Origin: Lachnospiraceae bacterium
GTDB taxonomy: Bacteria > Bacillota > Clostridia > Lachnospirales > Lachnospiraceae
DNA length: 63,526 nucleotides
Direction of reading: 5' to 3'
NCBI GenBank assembly: GCA_024696005.1
Contig: JAILHF010000073.1
Coordinates: 1-63,526, forward strand
Under the pieces are notes generated by a model. That model was not told the DNA's origin, did no database searches, and saw only the letters and a list, made by a program, of their open reading frames with translations. The position numbers and the translations under genes were made by a program. The first letter of the stretch is position 1. The number at the start of each line of letters is the position of its first letter. Shown piece after piece: positions 43,572-52,893 of this stretch.

Positions 43572-44222
43572 ATGGGAACGGCATGTCTGGAGTTTGAACA
43601 TGTGAGCGGAAAGAAAGGAAAATTCCGCCTGAAGGATATCAGCTTCTCCCTGGAAGCAGGCTTCATCTATGCCATCGCCGGAGAGAACGGCGCGGGCAAG
43701 ACCACGCTGATGAATTACATCCTGAACGAGAGCCCGCTCTACGACGGTGTGATCCGCTTTGAAGGAGAAGACATCGCGGGACGCCACCGCGAGCTGATGA
43801 ACGCGATCGGCTTTGTCTCCGAGGACCGCATCTTCTTCAATGAGCGATCCGCACTGCAGAACGCGGAACTGCTCGGACGCTTTTACGACGACTTCGACAT
43901 GGAGCTTTATAAGGAAATGCTTAAGCAGATGGAACTGCCCGGAAGCCGGACCTATTTCAAGATGTCGCGCGGCGAAAAGATGAAGATGCAGCTTGCGTTC
44001 GCGATCGCGCACAAGTGCAGGCTGTTGCTTCTGGATGAGGCGACCGCCGGCCTGGATCCGGTCTACCGCATCGAATTCTTTAACATGCTGCGGCACAGAC
44101 TGGCGGAAGAGAACATCACGGTGTTGATGATCAGTCACAATACAAACGAGATCGACAAGAACGCGGATTATGTGGCGATCATGAAAGAAGGATCTTTGGG
44201 AGGTTTCGATGAGAACATTTAA
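43572..44222 (+). CDS. ABC transporter ATPase (YtrB-like), second copy
   Basis: 216 residues: GENGAGKTT, degenerate signature MSRGEKMKMQ, LLLLDEATAGLD and MISHNTNE. A second ATPase of the same subgroup as the first gene of the operon. ATG 43572 has AAAGGAG at a proper distance; ATG 43566 is too close to it. It overlaps the next gene by 14 bases. Confidence 0.9.
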   Translation: MGTACLEFEHVSGKKGKFRLKDISFSLEAGFIYAIAGENGAGKTTLMNYILNESPLYDGVIRFEGEDIAGRHRELMNAIGFVSEDRIFFNERSALQNAELLGRFYDDFDMELYKEMLKQMELPGSRTYFKMSRGEKMKMQLAFAIAHKCRLLLLDEATAGLDPVYRIEFFNMLRHRLAEENITVLMISHNTNEIDKNADYVAIMKEGSLGGFDENI

Positions 44223-44742
44223 ATTGGATGAAAAACAACAGAAGATCATTGCCGAATTCTTCAAGGAAGAGACAACGTATTTCCCGAATCATGTGCTGAT
44301 GAAATTTCTGGCCTGTTTTCTGGTGAGCCTTTCCATGATCATGCTGATCCCGCCTTTTGCCGTCTGGGAAGGGGAAAAGATGCTGAGCGTGTTCGGCTTC
44401 TACTTTTTCTGGATCGGGATCGCGTGCTATGGTACAAAGTACGCGTCCTATGCGGAGCCCTTGACGAAGATCTCGGTACGCATCACGAGCCTGCTGCGTT
44501 ATGTGCCCGTGGAAAAGGACCAGCTGATGCTCTTCCGCCTTTGCAAGATCCTGAAGCCCTGCGTGATCCTCACCCCGGTCGTGCTCATGTTCCGCATCGC
44601 CATTTCTCTTGGCGTGTTCGGAAGCGTGCAGGTCTGGGACCTCGTCCTGCCTCCGCTTTTCATGATCGTGCTTCCGGTCGTGTTTGAGTTCATCAGTCCC
44701 TGGGGGATGAACTTCGGAGCAAACATCTCCACGCGGATGTAA
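44209..44742 (+). CDS. Membrane protein, putative ABC partner
   Basis: 177 residues with four hydrophobic helices (about 27-47, 55-75, 105-125, 140-165). It is translationally coupled to the second ATPase and closes the operon, so it is probably the ATPase's permease. Short for an ABC-2 permease; a homodimer or a shared complex with the 42540 protein is possible. Confidence 0.8.
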   Translation: MRTFKLDEKQQKIIAEFFKEETTYFPNHVLMKFLACFLVSLSMIMLIPPFAVWEGEKMLSVFGFYFFWIGIACYGTKYASYAEPLTKISVRITSLLRYVPVEKDQLMLFRLCKILKPCVILTPVVLMFRIAISLGVFGSVQVWDLVLPPLFMIVLPVVFEFISPWGMNFGANISTRM

Positions 44743-44760
44743 GCCAATCCTTCCGTTTTA

Positions 44761-44769
44761 TGGTATAAT
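44761..44769 (+). promoter_or_regulatory. Extended -10 promoter of the helicase pair
   Basis: TGG-TATAAT, without a clear -35, 70 bases before the start of the RecQ-UvrD gene and after the end of the ABC operon. It would give the two helicase genes their own transcript. Confidence 0.5.
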
Positions 44770-44839
44770 GTTACTGTTTTGATCCCGGACCGTTGTTTTG
44801 AAAAAGAATATTGCTCCGCAGGGGGCAGGAAGAGGATCG

Positions 44840-47800
44840 ATGAAGGACAGTGACTATACAGCGTATCTGAAAAAATTCTTCGGAAAAGACGGCTTTCTGG
44901 AAAATCAGCTGGAAGCGGTGAAGGCAGCGGATGAGGGCAGGAACCTTTTTGTGCAGCTGCCTACCGGCGGCGGCAAGTCGCTGTGTTTTCAGCTGCCCGC
45001 GCTGATCAGCATGGACAAGTGGAACAGCGCCGGGAAGGATCCGAAGAAGAGCCCGCTCACGATCGTGATCTCGCCGCTTCTGGCACTCATGAACGACCAG
45101 GTCGGCAATCTGAATTCCAGGCTTCAACTGCAAATGGAGGAAGACGACATTTCCCCGGAAGAAGAGCAGGAGAGTGATGACCTGCTTTCGTTCTGTGCGG
45201 GCAGCATGAACGGTGGCCAGAGCAGGCCCGAGCGCTGCGACATCCGGCGGGACATCATCGAAGGCAGGGCGGCGATCCTCTATGTATCGCCGGAAAGCCT
45301 GCGTTTCCGTGAGCTTCCTTTTCTCTGCCGCGAGCGCCGCATTGAGAGGATCGTGATCGACGAGGTGCACTGCCTCTTCGAGTGGGGGCTGAGCTTCCGG
45401 CCTGACTACCGCAACATCGCGGATTTCATCCGGACCATCGAAAAGAAAAAAAAGAAAGACATCCCGGTATCCTGTTTTACCGCTACGGTCTCCGCAGAGG
45501 CGAAAGACAGGATCATCGCCTATTTCAAACAGGACAGGGACAGAAGATTTCTGTCGATCGGCTCGGGGGCATCCAGGGACAATCTCTCCTATCATCTGCA
45601 TGAAACGGATCCTCTGGCGGATCCCGACGAAAGCAAGAAGAAGCTTTTGTGGGATCTGATCCGGCCGAACGGGAAAGGCCGCATCCGCGGGATCCTGAAG
45701 AAAGACCGGAACGGAAAGTACCGGATCGCCTCTCCCGTGATCATCTATGCGCTCTATACCAAAACAACCGAAGAGATCGCGAAATTCCTGAACGAAAAGC
45801 TGTGTGAGCTGAACGGGGAAAGAAGCGGCGAGTACGTCCTCTTCTTTCACGGCAAATGCACGCAAAGCCACAAGGACGAGGTGATCGAAAAGTTCTGCGG
45901 AGAGAGTGCCGGCGGGCGTGAGTATTTCGTTGCCGCGAATGCCGCCTTCGGCATGGGGATCGACAAGCCGAACGTGCGCGCCGTGATCAATTACGACATG
46001 CCCGAGTCTTTCGAGAGTTATATCCAGCAGGCCGGGCGCGCCGGCAGGGACAGGAAGCCGGCGGAATGTCATATCCTTCACAGTGTGTCGGATTATAAAA
46101 AGCACGATCTGCTGCTCGAACATTCCGTCATATCCCTTTCGGAGGTGCAGAGGCTGTGGCAGTATCTGCGGGAGCGTGAGCTTGATCGGCCCGAAGCCGA
46201 AAGAGGGAAAAAGCATCTCGGGATCGGCACGGGCATTCTTTGCTCCAATCTCGGTTTCGATCCGATGAAGGTCAACATGATCCTCCGCCTGCTCGAAGAC
46301 AAAGCCTATATCGAAAGGGACCTGAACCGCTTTTACGAAGAAGAGAAAGCGGAAACGACAGCGGAGAAGCCGGCCTGTTATGTAAGGCTGAAGAGGGATT
46401 TCCCGAAGGTGGCGGCCGGAAGGATTCCCTGCTCGGTATATGAAGATACAAAGCTTTCGGAAGATCTGTGCCTGCAGGGCCTGCCCGTTTTCCTGCAGGA
46501 TCTTGTGATCACGAAGATCATGGTTGAAAAGCTGAAGAAGAAATACGGGGAGGGCTGTCTTTCCGGCGTGGAGCTTGCCGAAGCGATGATCGACCGGGAA
46601 CCGGAAGTGATCCTCTGCCGCATCCGCTCGATCGGAAAATATCCGAACAATGTGTCGTGGGAGCAGATAAGGCGCTATGTGATAAAGCCCGATGACTCAC
46701 AGAGAGAGCGCTTCCGAAGTTTTCTGAAGCTTGTCATCGATGCGGATCAGAAGGACACTTCGGACACAAGGATCGGCTACAAGGAAGACTGTCCCGATCT
46801 TCTGAAAGGATATCTGAATAAAGAAGACTTCTCGATCCTCGTTCCGCGTTTTTCACCGGCAGCTTCCTTTAGCCGGATACCCAGATACAGCGAGCAGGAA
46901 CGGGAGGAACTGAACCGCGTGCGGGAGCTTCTCTGCGAGCGGGCCCTGATGTATTCCCTTGAGGAAGGGGGAAGCAGGCTGAAGCTCTTCAGCTGCCGCT
47001 TCCATCCCGATGAGGACATGGAAAACATGCGGTATTCGGGATATCTCTCCACGGATCTTCTGGATCTGGACATGACAAAGGCGGCCGATCTTTACGGGCG
47101 CGTCTGCACGCTTCCGCTCGGAAAGCATGTGCCCTTTGATGCGAAAGAAGACGATCTCGGCCGGAGAGGCAGCCTGGCGCTCTTCGAAGACCTCGGCCTG
47201 CTTACCTGTCTGGAAGAGAAGCCCGGAAAACGGAGGATGCGCATGCTGATCCGTCTCCGGAAGATGCGTGATTTCCGGGAAGAGGATTTCCGGGAGACGG
47301 CAGAACATTATCAATGCTGCAGGGAACGCAAGATCTTTCTGGAACATTTCGCGCAGCTTGTCAGGGATGGCAGCCCGGAGCAGATCCGGGATGCGATCGT
47401 TGCTTACTTTTCTGCCGGGAGCCCGGAGGAAGCCCTGCCTGCGAAGCAGGATGAGGCAGCGCCCGTCCTGCCCGGACCGTTCCGGGAGGAAGATCCGGAA
47501 GAAGAAAAGCTTGCAGTCATCCGGGATGAAAAACACCGCGTGATCAGCGTGGCGGCCGGGCCGGGAAGCGGAAAGACAAGCCTGCTGATCCGGAAGACCG
47601 CGGCCCTTCTGAAAAGCGGAAGATACTCGCCGGACGATTTCGTCATGCTCACCTTTACGAACAAGGCAAACGAAAACCTGAAGGAAAGGCTGGAAACGGA
47701 GGCCGGGATCGATACGGGCGGGATGATCGTGAGTACCTTTCACGCCTATGCCTGCCGCCTGACGGGCAGGCGCTTTCTTCCCGATGAGGGCGGCGATGCG

Positions 47801-49507
47801 ATCCTGTTTGAAGCGGCGGAAAAACTCTCTCCGCAGAACCGGGAATCCGCGGACGAACGCCTGTGGAGAAGAAAGATCCTGATCCTTGATGAGGCGCAGG
47901 ATCTGACCGAAGGAAAGATGAAACTGGTCCGCGCGCTGTTCGAGGCCGGAAACATGGATCAGCTGATCTCGGTAATGGATGACGACCAGCAGATCTTTGC
48001 GTACATGGGCGCGGGATCGAAGTATATAAAGGATTTCGTGAAAAGCTTCCCGAAGCGGGAGACGGCAAAGTATGAGCTGACTTCCGATTTCCGCAGCACG
48101 GAGACGCTGGTCCGCTATGCGGAGCGCTTTCGGAATGCGAATATCCGCGATAAGGAAAGAAGCAGGGCAATGGTCTCCCGAAGAACGGAGCAGGGAAGCG
48201 GAGTGCAGGTCTTCCGCTGCGCGCCCGAAGACTGCAATTCCGTGATCTGCGATGAAGTTTCCGCAGAGGCACGCCGTATCCTGAAGGAAGGCAGAAAGGC
48301 CGTACTGGGCGTGCTTCGCGTGCGTGCGGATGACGTGCGTGAGATCTACACGGAACTGAAGAAGCGCTTCGGCGGCAGAAAGGGTGTTCAGCTGCGCATG
48401 TTTGTGGGCGGGAACCGGGAAGAGGATGATTTCTACCTGGTCTGGCTGGATGAGGCGGATGCGATCCTGCGCCGCTTTGAGAAGGAGGCACAGAAGGCGG
48501 ATGGCTGGGTCAATGATCCGGACCGGCTGATCGCGGATTTTGAAAGAGCTTATCAGAGCAGCATCTATTGCCGGCCCATGCTGCGCTTTGTGCAGGATTA
48601 CCGCAGAAGATATACGGATGGCGGCAGGCTGCATTACGCGGCCCTGTACCGTTACATGCGCACGGTCCTCTTTTCGGAATTTTTCGATGACTATGTAAAC
48701 GAGATCAACAGCGATGAGGGGCTCACGATCTGCGTGTCCACGGTGCACAGCGCGAAAGGACGGGAATTTGACAGCGTCTGTATGTGCTGCCCGCAGGACG
48801 AGCGGCTCGACAATTGCACGGAAGAGGATTACGAAAGGCTGCGCTACGTGGCGATGACAAGGGCACGGGATGGGCTTGTGATCTTTGATCCGGAACCGGA
48901 GCTGCATTATCCGGAACCGGACGGTTCCGAAACAGCGGAAGCTTTTCCGGAATGCAGAAAGAAAAGACGTTCCGGCGGACAAAAGAGCGCGGCGAAGGGA
49001 ATACTCTACGGGCCCGGTGACATCCGTCTGTCCTTTTTCGGAACGAAGGACGAAAAGGATGAAGCGAAAGCCGTGGAAGGCCGGAGAAAGCTTTTCGAAG
49101 CCTTCCAGTTTGAAGGGAAAGACAAAAGCAGCTTCAGCGATACGCCGCCCTGCCTGCAGGCCGGACAGGAACTGGGGATCGACGGGTATTACATCACCGT
49201 GGAAACGGAAGGAGGAAAATACACGTTGGAGCAATTGAAATACTCGGTCGCCGATTCCTGCAGGGCGGAAGTGGGGGTAGTGCGGATCTATCCGGTATAC
49301 AATCCCGTGCACGCAGAGGGTGCCGGCAGCGTGGAAAACTACGCGAAAGGGATCGGCGCGGAATACTGGATGAAAAAACTGGATCCGGAATTCGAAAAAG
49401 CGCCCTTCGAATTTGAAAATGACAGATACGGCAGGCCGGTCATCGGCAGCCTGCGCTATCGGAAAAAACTGATCCTTCCGAGGACCATTCCGAAGGAAGA
49501 AAACTGA
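44840..49507 (+). CDS. RecQ-UvrD fusion helicase
   Basis: 1555 residues with two helicases in one chain. Residues 1-500 are a RecQ-type SF2 helicase: LPTGGGKS (40-47), DEVH (174-177), TAT (214-216), QAGRAGRD (397-404), with a winged-helix-like region near 460-500. Residues 890-1390 are a UvrD/Rep-type SF1A helicase: GPGSGKT (907-913), DEAQ (1017-1020), SDFRST (1082-1087) and VHSAKGREFD. The middle and the last 150 residues match nothing I know. The start at 44840 follows GGAAGAGG. The gene ends 38 bases before the helicase-nuclease gene. It could unwind or remodel invading or stalled DNA. Confidence 0.92.
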   Translation: MKDSDYTAYLKKFFGKDGFLENQLEAVKAADEGRNLFVQLPTGGGKSLCFQLPALISMDKWNSAGKDPKKSPLTIVISPLLALMNDQVGNLNSRLQLQMEEDDISPEEEQESDDLLSFCAGSMNGGQSRPERCDIRRDIIEGRAAILYVSPESLRFRELPFLCRERRIERIVIDEVHCLFEWGLSFRPDYRNIADFIRTIEKKKKKDIPVSCFTATVSAEAKDRIIAYFKQDRDRRFLSIGSGASRDNLSYHLHETDPLADPDESKKKLLWDLIRPNGKGRIRGILKKDRNGKYRIASPVIIYALYTKTTEEIAKFLNEKLCELNGERSGEYVLFFHGKCTQSHKDEVIEKFCGESAGGREYFVAANAAFGMGIDKPNVRAVINYDMPESFESYIQQAGRAGRDRKPAECHILHSVSDYKKHDLLLEHSVISLSEVQRLWQYLRERELDRPEAERGKKHLGIGTGILCSNLGFDPMKVNMILRLLEDKAYIERDLNRFYEEEKAETTAEKPACYVRLKRDFPKVAAGRIPCSVYEDTKLSEDLCLQGLPVFLQDLVITKIMVEKLKKKYGEGCLSGVELAEAMIDREPEVILCRIRSIGKYPNNVSWEQIRRYVIKPDDSQRERFRSFLKLVIDADQKDTSDTRIGYKEDCPDLLKGYLNKEDFSILVPRFSPAASFSRIPRYSEQEREELNRVRELLCERALMYSLEEGGSRLKLFSCRFHPDEDMENMRYSGYLSTDLLDLDMTKAADLYGRVCTLPLGKHVPFDAKEDDLGRRGSLALFEDLGLLTCLEEKPGKRRMRMLIRLRKMRDFREEDFRETAEHYQCCRERKIFLEHFAQLVRDGSPEQIRDAIVAYFSAGSPEEALPAKQDEAAPVLPGPFREEDPEEEKLAVIRDEKHRVISVAAGPGSGKTSLLIRKTAALLKSGRYSPDDFVMLTFTNKANENLKERLETEAGIDTGGMIVSTFHAYACRLTGRRFLPDEGGDAILFEAAEKLSPQNRESADERLWRRKILILDEAQDLTEGKMKLVRALFEAGNMDQLISVMDDDQQIFAYMGAGSKYIKDFVKSFPKRETAKYELTSDFRSTETLVRYAERFRNANIRDKERSRAMVSRRTEQGSGVQVFRCAPEDCNSVICDEVSAEARRILKEGRKAVLGVLRVRADDVREIYTELKKRFGGRKGVQLRMFVGGNREEDDFYLVWLDEADAILRRFEKEAQKADGWVNDPDRLIADFERAYQSSIYCRPMLRFVQDYRRRYTDGGRLHYAALYRYMRTVLFSEFFDDYVNEINSDEGLTICVSTVHSAKGREFDSVCMCCPQDERLDNCTEEDYERLRYVAMTRARDGLVIFDPEPELHYPEPDGSETAEAFPECRKKRRSGGQKSAAKGILYGPGDIRLSFFGTKDEKDEAKAVEGRRKLFEAFQFEGKDKSSFSDTPPCLQAGQELGIDGYYITVETEGGKYTLEQLKYSVADSCRAEVGVVRIYPVYNPVHAEGAGSVENYAKGIGAEYWMKKLDPEFEKAPFEFENDRYGRPVIGSLRYRKKLILPRTIPKEEN

Positions 49508-49545
49508 ACCGGCATTATCATGAAACAGGAAAGAGAGGACATGGC

Positions 49546-52500
49546 ATGTACAGATTGGTTTGGGATTACTACCACAGCCTGGCGGAACGCTGCGGAAGGG
49601 ACGCGGAAGGAAACGAGCTTCCGTTTTCCCTGATCCCCTTCTATGCGGGGAAGGAAGCGGAAGGCGGGATCGAGCAGAATCTGAACCGGCTCGCAAAAGC
49701 GTTTCTCGGAAAAGAGGAAGAGCTGGAAACGGTTCACCGCGCGGGAGAGGCCGAGCTCGAAGACTTGAAGCGCCGCGTCAGGGAGATCTGCAGCGCGCAG
49801 ACAAACGATTCCCAGATCGATGCGGTCTCGCAGGCGATCCTGAATGATCTGACGATCATACAGGGGCCTCCGGGAACCGGCAAAACGGAAACGATCAAAA
49901 ACATCGTGCTCTGCATAAGGCGTCTTCGCCCGGCGGCAAAGATCGCCGTCATTTCCGCGAACCGGGAAGCGCTGTCGAATGCGGAGGATGCGGTGCGGGA
50001 GGATCCGGATCTGAGCCGGCGTGCCGCCCGTCTCGGAAACCAAAGCATGCGCAAGGAGTTCTTCGAGAAGCTGCGTGCCGAAGATCCGCAGCTTCATCGG
50101 GAAATGTCGCATTTCTTTACCAGGGAAAACCGCTGGGTGTTTCCGGCTTCCCTGCTGGAACATTATCCGATCATCTTCAGCACGATCCATTCTCTCAGAA
50201 ACAGCGTGAAAGCAGACGAATACGATTACGTGCTCGTGGATGAATGCTCGCAGGTCTCCTGCATGCTGGGAATGCTTGCGATCTCGCAGGCCTCGCATCT
50301 GATCCTTCTGGGTGATGACGAGCAGCTTCCGCCGATCCATAAAGATACGGAAGACCTCTGCCCGGAGATCATCCGAAACGACGCACCGTGGTATTTGGAC
50401 GAGAAGGACAACAGTTTCATGAAAGCCGCGGCGAAGTCCTTTGACGGGCGCTGCGGAAACATATTGCTGAACGAACATTACCGCTGTCATCCGGCGATCA
50501 TCGGTTTCTGCAACCGGGAGATCTACGGCGGCCAGCTGCGCGTGATGACGCACGAGGACAACAGGCTGCCGATCCGGATCCGCTGGTATGAGGGCGATTA
50601 CTGGGAGCAGACCGAAGACGCGCAGACCGAAACAAAACGGAACTGCAATCTGAAGCAGATCGAGATCTTCCTTAAGGATGAACTGCCCGGGGTGATCGAA
50701 AAACGCAGGGAGGATCCCGGCTACAGCATCTGCGTGCTCTCACCCTACCGCTGCGAGCTGGAGGTTTTGCACGACCGCCTGGAAGAGGTCCTTGCCGCGG
50801 ACGATCCCGTGGAGAACACGCTGGAAGACATCCCGGAGGACGTGAACGACATCTCGCAGCTGACGATCCACAAGGCGCAGGGCCGGGGATACGACAGGGT
50901 CTATATCCTGCCGGTCCAGGATGCCGGTTTCTCGCCCTGGTCGCAGAAGCGCGAGCTGATCAACGTGGCGATCTCCAGGGCCAAAAAGGAACTCTGTGTG
51001 ATCACCTCATCCGTGTGGATGCCGCGCGAACTGCAGCGCGAGAGCGGGGTGTACGTGAACCCGAGGGAGAACGGGAGGAACACCTATCTGCGCAGTTTCC
51101 TTGCCTACGTCCGGGAAGAGCTGGAACACAGGGATCCCGGGACCGACTACGGCTTTCTTCGGAGCAGCCTCCGTTCGATCTTTGACAAGGTCCCGAAATA
51201 CAGAAGGATGAAGCATTGCGCGGATGAGCTGCGCATTCCCAAGATCAACCGCAGCCCCTCCGCACCGGAGCTGTGCCTGATCGACGAACTGGATCATTGT
51301 GACGAAATTCGCAATGGCTACCGCTATTACCGTGAAGTACCCTTAAGCCTGATCGAAGGGATCGATCAGAGGGATGAAGAGATCCGCCGCTATATCGAAA
51401 ACGGCTCGCGGGCGGATTTTGTGATCGCAAGGGAGGACAGGATCTGTGCCATCATCGAGGTGGACGGGGCGTATCACCGTTCCGATCCGGAAACGATGGA
51501 GAATGATGCCCTGAAGGACAGGGCGATCCGTTCCCTGGGAGAGGATTTTTACCGCGAGCGCTTTCTGCGCCTCACGACCGACGGAAGCTCGGAAAACGAG
51601 ATGGAGCGGATCCTTTCTGTTCTGAACAGTGATGCGCCTACGGTGCGCCTTCTTGCGGAGGAAGGGGAGCTGACGGAGGAGCAGAACGAGAAGGACGACC
51701 TGATCGATGTGCTGGACCGGGTGATGGATGAGCAGATCGAAGGGATACGGCAGATCATGTCACGGCCCGGTTCGCCGGAATACCGGGAAGCATTCCGCGT
51801 CTGGAGCACGATACGTTACGACAGGGAGCATGAGGACGGCGGAAGGGGCCCGGGGGCGGAGGATTATTCGGATCCGCTGTTCGTCTCACGCTATCTGATG
51901 AAATATGCCTATGTTTACGCTTTTGAGTATTGGGTGATGTATGATGCCCTGCTGCATGATTTCCGCGGGGCAGAAGGAAACGGGGAGCTCACGTATTTCG
52001 GCTCGGCCTGCTTTGGCTGCGGGAGCTGCCTGGATGCCTGGTCCCTGGCCTATGCGGCCGCGAAGATACGCGCGGAAGAAGAAAACGTGCTTCCGGAAAA
52101 CCTGGAGCTGCTCTATTACGGCTACGACCGCGCCCGCTGGGGCTTCCGCTTTGACGGCATCCGCGGACTGACGCGCATGGCGGTCAATCCTTTCGATGCA
52201 AACGGCTTGGCGCCGGGCATTGAGGAAGTGTTTGCGGATACGGATTACGAGGACAGCAAATGGTCGCGATACAATGTGCTGATGTTCGGAAAGATCCTGA
52301 ACGAGCTGCCGGGCCGGGTCCTGGATGAAGCGATCGAAAACATCCGGATCGCTGCAGAAAACGGGCGTTTTCCGAGGAAGGAGATCTACATCTGCATCTC
52401 GCATAACCGTTCGGGCGGCGAGAACAACGAAGAACTGCAGGAGATCGCGTCCCGGGTGGTCGGTGCGATCAACTTCGACGGCTCCTTCGAAGTAAACGGC

Positions 52501-52794
52501 CGTGTGATCGAAAGCTCGCCCCTGTATCAAAACGGGAAGATCCGCTGCATGAACGAAGCGGGAGACGAGCTGCACAGGATCTACGCCTTTGCGGACGGCA
52601 GGCAGTATATCTGGAGTCTGAACCCCGACTTTTCGGGCCTTCGGGAGATACAGACCCTGCAGAACGATGATGAGTTTGCGGACGAATTCACCGCGGGCCT
52701 GCGGCAGGCCGACCCCCGCGCGACGTTCCGCCTCAGCACCCTGACGACGGCGTATATTTCCGTTCAGATCATCAAGCTGACAAAAAGAGATTAA
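49546..52794 (+). CDS. Upf1-like helicase / DUF2726-like nuclease / methyltransferase-like fusion
   Basis: 1082 residues. Residues 85-490 are an SF1B Upf1/Dna2-like helicase: GPPGTGKT (107-114), DECS (232-235), GDDEQLPP (256-263), NEHYRCHP (309-316), HKAQGRGYD (442-450) and NVAISRAKK (473-481). Residues 570-690 look like a PD-(D/E)xK nuclease of the DUF2726 type: D624 of ADFVI, E638-V-D-G-AYH and K657. Residues 780-960 resemble a class I SAM methyltransferase: FGCGSCLDAW (823-832), YYGYDRARWG (857-866), YNVLMFGKILNEL (909-921). GAAAGAGAGG precedes the start. It is very likely in an operon with the RecQ-UvrD gene. Confidence 0.9.
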   Translation: MYRLVWDYYHSLAERCGRDAEGNELPFSLIPFYAGKEAEGGIEQNLNRLAKAFLGKEEELETVHRAGEAELEDLKRRVREICSAQTNDSQIDAVSQAILNDLTIIQGPPGTGKTETIKNIVLCIRRLRPAAKIAVISANREALSNAEDAVREDPDLSRRAARLGNQSMRKEFFEKLRAEDPQLHREMSHFFTRENRWVFPASLLEHYPIIFSTIHSLRNSVKADEYDYVLVDECSQVSCMLGMLAISQASHLILLGDDEQLPPIHKDTEDLCPEIIRNDAPWYLDEKDNSFMKAAAKSFDGRCGNILLNEHYRCHPAIIGFCNREIYGGQLRVMTHEDNRLPIRIRWYEGDYWEQTEDAQTETKRNCNLKQIEIFLKDELPGVIEKRREDPGYSICVLSPYRCELEVLHDRLEEVLAADDPVENTLEDIPEDVNDISQLTIHKAQGRGYDRVYILPVQDAGFSPWSQKRELINVAISRAKKELCVITSSVWMPRELQRESGVYVNPRENGRNTYLRSFLAYVREELEHRDPGTDYGFLRSSLRSIFDKVPKYRRMKHCADELRIPKINRSPSAPELCLIDELDHCDEIRNGYRYYREVPLSLIEGIDQRDEEIRRYIENGSRADFVIAREDRICAIIEVDGAYHRSDPETMENDALKDRAIRSLGEDFYRERFLRLTTDGSSENEMERILSVLNSDAPTVRLLAEEGELTEEQNEKDDLIDVLDRVMDEQIEGIRQIMSRPGSPEYREAFRVWSTIRYDREHEDGGRGPGAEDYSDPLFVSRYLMKYAYVYAFEYWVMYDALLHDFRGAEGNGELTYFGSACFGCGSCLDAWSLAYAAAKIRAEEENVLPENLELLYYGYDRARWGFRFDGIRGLTRMAVNPFDANGLAPGIEEVFADTDYEDSKWSRYNVLMFGKILNELPGRVLDEAIENIRIAAENGRFPRKEIYICISHNRSGGENNEELQEIASRVVGAINFDGSFEVNGRVIESSPLYQNGKIRCMNEAGDELHRIYAFADGRQYIWSLNPDFSGLREIQTLQNDDEFADEFTAGLRQADPRATFRLSTLTTAYISVQIIKLTKRD

Positions 52795-52800
52795 AAAGCA

Positions 52801-52857
52801 TTGACATCCGTCATCAAGTGATGTATTCTTTGTATTAAGGTTAGTAATACAAAGAAT
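52801..52857 (+). promoter_or_regulatory. Promoter with perfect 13-7-13 GntR operator
   Basis: TTGACA (52801-52806), 17 bases, TATTCT (52824-52829). ATTCTTTGTATTA (52825-52837) and its exact complement (52845-52857) around 7 bases cover the -10 and the transcription start. The first gene of the unit is a YtrA-type GntR, so autorepression is likely. Confidence 0.85.
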
Positions 52858-52893
52858 GCATCAGTTTTGTTTGTCGGAAAGGAGAAAGCTTGC

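Noticed and set aside
46853-49696. 947-codon open frame on the minus strand
   Set aside because: It lies antisense to the RecQ-UvrD gene, reads as low-quality Arg/His/Phe-rich protein and reflects GC-rich codon bias on the real strand.
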